64,000 nucleotides of DNA from Plicaturopsis crispa FD-325 SS-3 (Eukaryota > Basidiomycota > Agaricomycetes > Amylocorticiales > Amylocorticiaceae). The stretch covers positions 1,397,771 to 1,461,770 of the forward strand of contig KN832557.1 of NCBI GenBank assembly GCA_000827205.1. Reading direction: 5' to 3'. How positions within the stretch are numbered: position 1 is the first letter of the stretch; every line of letters begins with the position of its first letter. This document shows, piece by piece, positions 10,786 through 21,500 of this stretch. The position numbers and the translations under genes were made by a program. The notes below the pieces were generated by a model. The model saw nothing but the letters and a program-made list of their open reading frames with translations. It was not told the origin of the DNA and made no database searches.

Positions 10786-13651
10786 TCATTCGAACGAGTA
10801 CAACTTCTCTTTTGGCACGTCCTGGCGCAGGATGTACCGAGTGACGAACCAGCCGATCTGGCGCAGCTGATAGGCAGCATGCTTGCGAGTAGACACCGAA
10901 AACACAACGTCTAGTTCCTCTGTGAACGGCGAGGCAGTCAGTAAGGTGGACGCATCCGGGGTTTCGGATCAACAACGACTTACCGAGGGTGAGCTTCGCA
11001 GACTCGGGAACGAACAGGAGGATTAGCCAGAAAAACACGAAACACCAGCAGGCGTAGTATCCGAACGCTCCGGTAGCTGCAATGAAAGTGTTGTGAGTAT
11101 GGAGACACATCAGGGCTGATAGCAGATAACGCACGGGTGAATCGCTGGAGGAGGTACGGGAAAGTCAGGGAAAGGACCGATGATCCGAACCAGAGCACGG
11201 CTGTCGCCCAGGCCATTCCTAGCACACGGTGGCGCAGGGGAAACTGTGAAGCACATTGTCAGTCGTAATGCGTATGCAGCAATTATAGGACACTGACGAT
11301 TTCAGCAGAGTAGGTGAAGGGCACGGGACCCTCGCCAACACTGTAGAATATAGTGTAGATCTGTAGAGCGTGTCAGTGAAGGCCCGAGGTATTCGAGCAT
11401 GAGCAGGTGAACGTACATATATACCAAGAGCGATTACAGCGATACGGGCAGTAGAGCCCTCGGGAATGAAGAACGCGAAGGCTACAACGAGAAGCATGAT
11501 ACAGAGAAGAGGGAAAGTCGTGAGGAGAAGGGTTCGTCGTCCCCACCGATCGATGGTCTGGAGGACAACGTCAGTAATGATTCTTCATCTCGCTATCACG
11601 TTTGACCACTCACGAAGACTGCAGGGAATGCGAATACAAAGCTGGAGAGGGGGGTTAGGCGGCAGAGTAGAGACACCAAGAGACGAGACGTACTTGAGGA
11701 GACCGAAGCCGAAGGAAGCGAGCAGAGCACTTTGAGTAGAGAATCCAGCATCGGAGAAAATCGTAGACGAGTAAAATGACATGACTGCGCAGAGGAAGGC
11801 ATGAGATTTCACGCAATTCCTCTCAAGTATAAAGGATGCAGCGTACCATTGACACCGCAAAGCTGTTGCGAAAGCATAGCAACAGCAGACGCAAGTGTCG
11901 CGCGACGTACACGGGGGACCGTGAAGAGTTCGATAAACCGGTTGCCACCAGCGGTGAGCTCAGCCTCTTGCTGCAGCAATATGTGGATGTCTAGTTATTG
12001 CACAACGCAATACTGTCAGATGAATAAAGGCGTGCCATAAAACATGGGCTTACAAAAGAGGTCGCGGCCGGCTTGCAGGGGGCTAGCACGGATACGTGTA
12101 AGGGACTTGTAGGCTTGAAGGTAACGCCCCTTGCTCATTAACCAACGTGGGGACTCGGGGCACCAGTAAACTTGGAGCATGACGAAAAGGGCGGGGACCT
12201 AGGAGAGGAGTGAATCAGTATTTTCACATATCGTGTCTGGAAGGATCTAGTTGCTTACACCAGCGGAGCCGAGCATGATTCGCCAGTTAAGGCCTTTAAC
12301 GTGCTCGGTATCCTTGAGATTGCGGAATGCGAGAGACATGACGAAACCCATCATGATTCCAAACGCGGTGAAAACTAGAGGACAGAAGTGCTGTTAGGGG
12401 CCTGTAGACGATGATTGCTTGAGAGACGTACTTTGCCACGCCATGACGAGACCACCTCGGATCAGTGCAGGGACACACTCCGCACTATACACAGGAACTG
12501 AAACGCCAAGTCAGACAAGAAAAGAGCTCTGGACAGATAGACGCGTACCGATAGCGCTCTTGGGACCTATTCCGACACCCATGAAGAAACGGGCGACGAG
12601 GAGGTGTTGCCACGAGTTTGTCGCGCCTTGCCAGAAGCATGTAACCCACTGTACCAAGCGAGCGGTAAATATAAACGAGATTTTAACGAATTTTCGCCCA
12701 GGGACGCACAGTGATAGCCGACGTAATGAAGATAGCGCCTCTGCGACCAGTGTAATACTACACCCACGAGACGTTAGCAAAAGGCAGACCAGAGTCGGCA
12801 GAGCACATACACAGAGCGGGTCTGCCAGCCAGCATCCGACCGTGAAAGAGGCAATACTGGGGACACTATTGACCACGCCGATCAGGATAGCGTCGTTTGC
12901 GATACCGAATTGAGCCGGGTAGAACAACTAGATGGACGAGGACGGTGCATTTAGCACGAAGCAACGGCGAAAAAATCAGAGAGACTCACGTTAGCACCCT
13001 AAATATGCGTCGTCGTTATTATGGTTAGTACTTGTCAGAGATAATTGCAAAGTAGCAACGAACGTTAATGACGGTGGCGTCTGAGCGATAGGCGGCCAGT
13101 TAGTGACGTTATTACACGATAAAACTCTAATGTGTACTTACCCATGCCGTTCACCATTGCGGCGACACTGCACATTATCACAAGTAGCCATAGTGTGCGC
13201 GGTTGAGACGCGAATTCTGTAACAATATCACCGTAAGCAAAAAAGTGTCTTATCAATTATCAATGCGACGTACTGTGAGTAACCTCTCGTCGTAAATGTT
13301 CCTTGTCCTCCTCATTCAGCTCTTTTATGGTCAAGAAGGCTATATTTCGAACAAAATGGTCAGTAGCCCTCCGCATCAAACAAAGTTTATGGACGCACCA
13401 CTCGGGTTAGCTGCAACGAAAGCACCCTTTACGATGGACTCTCGATATTCTTGGAGCCCGTACGTTTCGACGAACGCTTCAGCTTTGGCGAGGATTTCGT
13501 CGTGAGAGAGCTCTGCGAGCGGGTTTTGGCCTATGGGGATCTCAGCCGCATACTCCACCATCGCTGCGACATTATCGGGGTCCGCTTTCTCATTGACGGG
13601 TGCGACATGGGGCTTCGAGTCAAGCGTACCAACGGGGGCGGTGTCCGACAT
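10786..13651 (-). CDS. MFS sugar transporter (lactose/hexose permease type)
   Basis: A proton-coupled sugar permease of the fungal sugar-porter family. The ATG at 13649-13651 starts a 100-residue cytosolic tail ([15 protein letters not shown]...), typical of lactose-permease-like members. In order come [32 protein letters not shown] (the sugar-porter G..D..GRR block), [24 protein letters not shown] (about 12160), a repeated [11 protein letters not shown]-type block (about 11540), [11 protein letters not shown] and [11 protein letters not shown]. It ends EKLYSFE with stop 10786-10788. At least ten exons with 50-60 bp introns are needed. The PESPRW, GRR and PES.A signatures are all present and I see no break. 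The transported sugar is not predictable. Confidence 0.88.
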
Positions 13652-16008
13652 GGCGTCAAGCAGGTAGGATGAGGGGATATGGGCGGGCGATGTGGAGACG
13701 ACCTGGAGAAAAATCCCGAAAATCGCTGGCTAAAATACTCATTTCCTTGCCCTACATCCTGTTTTCCGGCTCGCTGAGCGGGTAAACAGAAAAAACGGGT
13801 GAGATGACTGAGTGTCCTGGACGTTGCCTCGGACCGCACTCACCGCACGCAAGATGAGGAAATGTAGCTATTTGCCAGGAACTCGACAGCGAGTCGATGT
13901 GTCGGTAGCTCTGTTTTTGGGTTATGTTATCGCGGGGTATGTTTCCGATCGTTAATGTGGGGACAGCTGACCTCTCGGCTTCTCGGCTCCCCACAACACC
14001 CCCGTGTCCTCCCCCGCTCCCCCGGACCCCGCCCCCACACCTCTTGAAAAGATGATGCGGTACACAGGCAGGCCAGTCTATTCAACCAGGTCGGACTTTT
14101 CTGATTTGAAGCCGGGGTGGACCGAAACCCAGCCCTTTTGCAAAGATAGAGGGTCGGACCCTGGTGCATTTTCCGAAATGCTCCAACCCAGCGCAATCGC
14201 AGTATGCACCTGGTTGAAACCTGAACGATCATGACAAATCCGACTGATCGATTCCCCGTCCATATTCTGATCGTTCCCGAATATTATTATTATTCAAATA
14301 TTTACCGCTCACTGGCAGCTCGCTGCTGCGCACAACCCACAAGAGGCATGAGTCCAATGCATTAGAGATATATAATACACAAGGGGGACAGAAGCACCAT
14401 CCGTGCACGCGGAGCATGCACACTACATCTACCTTTGGGCGTGTACAATGCGCGCATCCCGATGATGAGTGGGCGGCTGCCAGATGTAGCAGATAGATGG
14501 GTCACCGACCTGGCAGCGGCGGTGGCAGATCGGCGCTCACAGCGCGTTCGAAACTGCTGTTGACGCACGGCGGATGGGGCCAGGGGAGACAAAGTCGTCC
14601 GGATGTGCACTCGCGCTGTGGAGAGGAGTGAAAATGAGATCTGCTGATGGCAGAGCAGTACAATGAAACTCACTATATCACGATGTATGCACCGTTCGTC
14701 GCGCCGATCGTACGCCGCTACTCCTACCCAAAGGGTACCGACGGTCTTGGTGTATGTACAGCTTCTGTTGTCGACTAGCGGCTGTCAGCATGCTCGTCTC
14801 AGTCAGGACGGTAATGTGCTTACCGTGCGCGATGCACACGACAGTCTACTCGCATGGCAAGTAGGTCAACGGGTGCCGGTGACTCCGTGGAGGATTGAAA
14901 GCAAACAAAAAGTACACGGCAACATTGGGAAGGAGAAGGCGCCGACAAATGGCATTTACATCCTCAGCGGACGGAGTCGCAGAAACAAAGATGCCAGACA
15001 ACAAAGAGAACCTCACAGACCGAGGTGACACTTCGCGCAGGAAGCAAACACGGTCAAAGACGGCGTGGGGTTGGACAACGACGGGGGAGTTGAACTTGAG
15101 GGAGAGCGCAAGAGAGCAGACGACGAGGGACTTGGTTGAAAAAAAAAAGAAAATGGCGTGCTTGCGCTGGGATTACCAATCCCGCCCGAACCCGGACACT
15201 GAGCCCAGCACCATTTTTGCTCAGCTTCACCCGGGGTTCGGTTTCAGGCTCCAACCTCGCGCAGATTCCGAAAATCAGTGCCAGGTGCAAAATATCTGAT
15301 GAAGCTCGCACTCAAATTCCGCGGCTCCAACCTGGCTTCATTGAACGTCTGGCTGTGTACTGCGGTAGCGCTCACTGCTGAGCGCTGAGGTGCCAGAAAT
15401 CTGACCGATCGATTTCTGCAAGCCCGGATGAACATTTTGTTTCTGATCAAGCGTATGGGCGTCCACCCTCGATTCATAAGCACCAGCAGCTGGGTTTGTA
15501 TCGCCCGCGGGGCAAAAAATCGGGTATCTTTCCGACAAGTTTGCGAGAAAGGAGACCTCTTAAGGACTAGAGGTACTAGAGCAGGACCAGAAGACCAGTT
15601 TTTGAGAGGGACAAGGAAGGAAAGGAGGCTATACGAGGTACATACAGCCTATCTGGGCTTGAATTGTCGAGTAATTACGATCGGCTTGCCGCCGGCTAAC
15701 GCAGCGACTCGCGCCGCAAAAGACAGGGACATCCATTTCGCTCAACAGCTGAGACATACTGACTGTGCATATTGATTTGAGATGCAGATTCACTTGAGGC
15801 CTGAGGACCACAGCCACCGATGTACATGATATGTAAGGTAAAGATAGGGTGATCGGCTGCCGAAGCTGAAGCACTGACGACTCAGCTGCGATCGGACGAA
15901 GATGTGGACAAGAATGCGCCCCCGGAAAGATGACGCAGAAGCTACTACAGGCACCATCCATTTGAACCCAAAGAGTACTTATAACACCAGAAAATCTAAG
16001 AACGAAGT
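13652..16008. other. 2.3-kb region without a recognisable gene
   Basis: This holds the sugar permease promoter and the 3' flank of the GPI-protein gene. Open frames are short, rich in Arg/Ser and have no known motif. It contains an ATTATTATT run (about 14280) and an 11-bp inverted repeat (TTCAACCAGGT 14081-14091, complement 14208-14218). Confidence 0.5.
14081..14218. repeat. Short inverted repeat, possible small mobile element remnant
   Basis: TTCAACCAGGT at 14081-14091 and its complement at 14208-14218 bound about 116 bases that include a second near-palindrome around GGGTCGGACCC (about 14149). No target duplication was found, so its origin is open. Confidence 0.35.
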
Positions 16009-16897
16009 TCAGAAAAGGGCGTTGCCAACGATGGCAGCGACAACACCGGTGAAGGCAGTGAACCCTGCAACGGTGAGGCCGCTAGCGCCATTGGAGGCGG
16101 AAGCGTTGGCAGCAGAGCTCGTGGCGGAGCCGGACGCCTTTGCACTGGAGGAGGATTTAGCGGTGGTCGCGGACGCGCTTGCGCTAGATCCACTGGAGGT
16201 CGCTCCAGTAGGGGAAGATATCGGGGCGGTAGACTGGCCGTCGATCTGAGCCTGGACCGTCGCGTTGAATGTACCAGACATGTTGTTCATTCTGTACACA
16301 ATTGTTAGTACACGCCCGTGGTATATGCGACGCAAACGTACGTGAACTTCGACGAAAACGCGAGGGCGGGATACTGAGGGGTAGTGGCGTCCTTGAGACT
16401 CAGAGACTCGAACCGGATAAAGCTGCGATTCGTCAAATATAGAATAAGTACCAGAGAGTAGTGCACTGCCCGAGATACGCACTAGTCAGCACCGTTAGGT
16501 CCAATAGAAGGGTTGGGGGTGAACTGGATAGACGCTGTGGTCGACACATCCACGTTGGAAGCGATGGTCTGCAGGCTAGTCTAAAGCACAAGATCCGCGT
16601 AAGTGGCTGTGTAATAAGAACCAAGATAGGTAGGATACATACCTGCTGGATCCTGTTTCCCGTGTAGATCGAAACGATGGAAGGACCGAACGACTGCAGG
16701 GAAGGCGTCGTGTTGTCGTCCTTCCAGCTAAGGGTAGCCTGCTGTCCGCCGGACCAGGTTGTCGATAGAACAGGCTCCGTAACCTACGATAAGCGATTTC
16801 AGCAAGGAAAGTACAGAATAGGCTAGTTTATACGCACGGAAACTGTTGCGAATGCCGACGCGGAGAGCGCGAGAGTGACGAGGACGGAAGTGAACAT
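16009..16897 (-). CDS. Kre9/Knh1-like GPI-anchored cell-surface protein
   Basis: A secreted, GPI-anchored wall protein. The ATG at 16895-16897 begins a signal peptide (MFTSVLVTLALSASAFA). The mature part holds the Ig-like domain seen in basidiomycete Kre9/Knh1-like proteins: VLSTTWSGGQQATLSWKDD, GPSIVSIYTGN, SNVDVSTTASIQFTPNPS and SLSLKDATTPQYPALAFS. A Ser/Ala/Thr-rich stalk (about 16060-16230) and a hydrophobic tail ending VAAIVGNALF (stop 16009-16011) follow, as expected for GPI attachment. Four to five exons. Function is by family: yeast Kre9 acts in beta-1,6-glucan assembly, but most fungal members are uncharacterised. Confidence 0.8.
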
Positions 16898-17331
16898 GGC
16901 GGAAATGTTGGTTTTTGGATTTACTGGTTCGAAAAAGAAAGTGTCGAGAAAGCGAATGTGGGGGTGCGCTGGAGAGCGACGGCGAGAGGTGCTATTGAGC
17001 GAGAATGTAGGAGCTGGAGGCTGCAATGGGTGGTATAAGAAAACAAGCCCATTTTCACTCTCGCGGTCGTCGAGGCACAGGGGCGGAGTTCCAAAGGCGG
17101 GAATCGGGTTACGTACAATCTATGGGCCCAGTCGTCGAAAATAGACTCGATCGCGAGACGTCGGTGAAGGCAAGGTGAAGGAGAGGCGACGCAGTCGACG
17201 GTAGCTTGGAAACGATGGCGAAAATATGCTTGTAGAAGCTAGGAGAGAAGTGTAGCGGTGAAAGGAGGCAGACGGCGGCCAAATGATTTCTGGGATAATG
17301 GCAACGCGGTGACTGCCAGGCACCTTTAGCA
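16898..17331. other. Promoter region of the GPI-protein gene
   Basis: 434 bases between two minus-strand genes. No further coding sequence is supported. Confidence 0.5.
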
Positions 17332-18436
17332 TCACATCCGATAGATACGGTGCGTGATAGTGCGTGATGCATTTAGAACCTGCGACCGACGGATCGTGCA
17401 CGGACCATGCGCGCAACATGGAGGGAGGACATCGGTGATAGGGATGATGCTGTTGCACAAGACGACACGCTTGTCTGGGAGCAAATAGCAGGGGGGATCA
17501 TGCAGATCATATGGACGTAAGCAGAAACTGGCATGAATCGCCTCAATGAGGTCGGGCATACCCAGTAGGCACGGGTGAGAGCCGTAAGTTGTGGGTAAGG
17601 GGATTGCTAGATTCAAGGGCTGTTGACGGGGATCCTTTGCCAGAACGTCGCCCAAGTAAGCCTCGTTGATTTCTGGCAGCTAATATGTAGAGGATTCACC
17701 TGTGGTCTGGAGGCGCCGATTGCAGCTCCAATTCACTGCTTGTCATAGAAGAGGAGACTGACACAGTGGCATCACAGGGCTCAGAGACAGCGCGTAGGTC
17801 CAGGACTCGGACCATCCTGCGACAAGCAGGGCTCTAAAACTCGGAGAGTTTCTCGGCCTTGAAATCATTGCCCTTGAGAGAATTGAACTGCATTGAGGGG
17901 CACAATGCAGAAATTCATTGCCACCAGCCTCAATGATGTCAACTTTTCAAGGGACGAGTGAGCAAGATACATGTCACTAGCACACTTCTGTCCCATGCAC
18001 TCAGCATTGTTGTAAAGCAGCAAGAAGGGTGCTTACTGGTATTCCATTGCTCGTAGAACAATTGGTATGGAAGTGAAGTAGGCATCCTCCACCAGCACGT
18101 AGTGACGCGAGCGTACCTTGTCGCGATACGAATGACTACAGCCCACTAGGAGGATCTGGTGGTCCAACCGCAATCTCGCGTAGGGTGCTACCCACTCAGT
18201 GAATTGGCTATGTAGCAGTACTTCGCAGTAGAGCTACACATGAACAGAAAGATGGGTGTTGGTGATGGTATGACTGCAAGGCTTTGGACGTCCCGTTGAC
18301 TGCGCAGATTCGTATAGAGCGACAGTGCAGAGATGAAAATGCGGGGTAACAAGGCCGAACGCGCAGCTTTCAAGGCGAACTTACTTGCCCTAAACATCAC
18401 GCGTTCACTGCCCGCGAGTCGCGAGGTGTCGAGCAT
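17332..18436 (-). CDS. Hypothetical protein, F-box/LRR-like (five exons)
   Basis: Assembled by eye; no single open frame shows it. Exons on the minus strand: 18436-18275, 18233-18037, 17976-17889, 17833-17737 and 17672-17332. All phases agree and give about 294 aa ending RTITHRIYRM. Leucine-patterned strings such as LYCEVLLHSQFTEWVAPYA, LRLDHQILLVGCSH, SSLEKLTSLRLVAMNFC and RMVRVLDLRAV resemble the repeat part of basidiomycete F-box proteins; no clear F-box is seen at the N-terminus, so the true start may lie further upstream or the box may be absent. The start lies only 110 bases past the APC1 stop on the same strand, leaving little room for a promoter. Some donors (GTCATA, GTTCAA) are weak. 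Function unknown. Confidence 0.6.
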
Positions 18437-18545
18437 GCACTAAAAATTTTGGTGAACAAAAAACTTCGGAAACAGATGTTTGACAATTACAGATATCATG
18501 ATATCCGGGGTGTAGGAAGTACAAAATCTATGGCTACAAAAATGG

Positions 18546-21500
18546 CTAGAATAATTGACGGTCCGCCGTCGCCCACTGTCCAATTACTTCGTCCAACGAC
18601 CTGACCGCCCACCCAGACCCAAACGCTGTGGACATCTTCGATCCTGTGCCATGCAGAACTTGCTTGATCCCGAGATCCAACCGAGCCACGTCCGGCGTTC
18701 CGTCTGGGGGCGGAAGCCCTGAGCACTGGGCATGTGCATCGTGTGCAAGGCCTTTCAGTACCACCAGCAATGAAGACGCCGGCACACCATTCCGCAAGAG
18801 ATACCATGCCAGGTAAAACGCCGCATCAGGAGAGACGTCGACGTCGACGGGCTCTCCGCGTGAATATTGCCCAAGTGCAGAGATGAATTGAGGATCCGTG
18901 CGGATGCGCTCAAGACGTTGATCCAGGGCGTGCAACGAGCCCACGACGGTGTTTTCACGCACGAGAGAGGGCCGGATGTTGTTTTCTGACCGACCGCTAA
19001 ACCGCCTGTCGTAGATTTTGCTGTAGAAATCGGCAGTAAATCGCAGGTCCTGCAGCTTCAGGTTGAAAAATCGCGATGTCGGCAGCATCGTGCGGTAATG
19101 GTAGAGGGTAAGATGTGTCTGGAGTGTTCGTGTTTTGTCCTGCAGTATGCTATCGAGCAGGGCGGCATGGCAATATGTGTGGAAAAGTTGCTCTGTGGGC
19201 GTCTCGCCTGCGTCCCGGGAGAAGTGGTCTGCGAATGCGAGGAAGATGACATCATTGGAGAAGGAAGTGATGAATTGCGTGAGGTCGCTTGCCGGATGCG
19301 TTTTTGTGTCTGTCAGTTGCGGGAAGTCGAGCGTTGCGGCGTCACCCGCCGATGAGCCAGACCGTACAAACAGACTGCGGCTACCACGAGGGTCCTCTGT
19401 ATATGACAGAAAGGCTGTACGTCGCTTCACATAGAGTGTTTGGTTTTGAATTAGATTCAGTTTATGTCGAGGGACATGCTCGGTGTCAAGATAGAATGGC
19501 CAATAGCGAGGGGTGTCGACGCGTATGGCCATCAGCTTGTCGAGGTCTGGAATCAACGTCGGCGAGATAAGTTGTGTCGTTCCAACCTCGTTGCCTTCCT
19601 TGACGGTGATTTTGACAGGGAGGTATACGACTTCGTTCGTGTCTACGTCTCTTGCGATGAGGCATCGTGGTTCTGCAGCAAGGACCCACATGTGCCGAAG
19701 AGCCTGGAGATAGCATTGGTTGTCCGACGACTTGACATGAAACCGGGGGAAGAACGCCATGACCATGCACGCTATGGCAGCATCGGAGGTTCCTAGAGTG
19801 TATCGGCCGCCACCGAGGAAGAGCAATCCCAACGACATGTGAGTCGAAGTATGAATACCGTACCCAAACGCCTGATGGTACATCCCATAGGCGTATCTGA
19901 GCCGACGGAAGCAGGTAATCTCGCCGGTACCCGCCATAACCATGCACAGAGCGATGGAAATTAGATTGAGGCCTTCGCGGACGGTAGAGCGCTTGATCTT
20001 GTGGTCAAAGGCCGGGACTAGGGAAGGGTTAGTGATCAGCATACTGATTGCACGAGATGTACTGACCATTGGAGTAGACCAGTCGACTGAACAGGTCAAA
20101 GTAGCTGATGATCATTAGATACGCCTCTTGTCGTGCAGTGCCGGCGTATTTGAGACCGATTGCGAAGCAACAGCCGGCCAGAATATTGTAATACGCAAGC
20201 TCCATTGCGTCGTCGGCGCGTTTGCCCTGGAATCGGGCTTCGATTGCTTTGGATATAGTAGCAGGGACTTGAGCGGAAAGCCACTCGTTTGTCGGTTTGA
20301 TAGCATCCCACATGATGAGGGACCTCGCGACGGTACGCATCAACAGGAAGCTGGGCTGGATAAGGTTGAGCTCCAGAACAGTGTCGGGAATGGTCATGAT
20401 GTCGGCTACGTCGCGTCGTTCCGTTCGTAGATACATAAGCCCTAGCGCGATAGATGCGGCTGGCGAGGTCAGATTAATATCGAAGAGAGGTCGTGCCGAT
20501 TGCTTAGCGGTAAGATTCTTTGGCTCGCCATGCAAAAGCACGCGCAACTTGTCAAGAACCTCGAGATCAGCGGGGATGGATGCGCCCTTACCGAGCATGA
20601 TCATGCCGAAGGCCAACGCAGCTGAGAAAGTATACGCCTCACGATGTTCCGTGCTGAGGTCTCGCTGCACGAGCTCCTTCCTGCTGATCTGTGCTAAGCA
20701 CGTATCTGCTCGCCGCCGGTCTTTGGTGCCCATATAGAGGACCCCGAGGCCAGCCAACCCCGCTGCCTGCGTCATGAGCGAGACGTTTAGATCGATTTGC
20801 GGTGTAGGGAGAAGGGCTGGAGTGTGGACGGCAAGCAGTTTCGTCACATGTTCGTTCCCAGTGCCAATGTTCGCAGCTGCCAGCCCTAGCAGGACGCCAA
20901 TGGATGTCAGGTCGTGCTTCGGTGTCAGATACGAGAAAGTGTGCCACGTTAGCATTTCCTTGAGATGGCCAGTCAGTCCTAAGCCAAACAAGAAGCCGGC
21001 ATGTTCGGGTGTCAGTTCACTTGGCTTATTGAATGCGATCCAGGAACTTTCGACGCCTGCCGAAGAGGGGGATATGCGGAGGCCAGCAGCGACACCGTTG
21101 TGGAACCCGCCCCAATTCGTGCATTCCTGCGGAATTTGTCCCATTTCCGGTGCAGTGACCACATTCTCAGGTTGGATCCGTACGGCGTACTCGAGTTTGG
21201 GGACTGCATAAGCCTCCCGCGTGATTGTCGGAACCGATCCAAATGTGAACATGGCACGGCCATACGGCAGTGCAAGAGTCCGCTCTGCGATGCGTACGAC
21301 GCCAAGCTGTTGTTCTTTTGCCTGCTCGTGCTCGCTGAAGAGTTTATACATCAGACATGCGATAAACGTCGGAGAGGATAGCTTACTTCAAGTCAGGTCG
21401 TCCTGGCATCCTGATTGAAGGTATTTTTGACGAGCAAAGCATGCGAGCGACTTCTTCAAGCCTGCGGTCCTGGCCGAACCGAATTTCTGTGAACTCCTCG

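Noticed and set aside
13652-16008. A third transporter or regulator gene in the gap after the sugar permease
   Set aside because: Frames of up to 134 codons are present, but they lack membrane helices, domains or a spliceable continuation.
16395-16425. tRNA T-arm-like GACTCGAACC
   Set aside because: It lies in the coding exon of the GPI protein (FIRFESLSLKD), and no acceptor stem or other arms are present.
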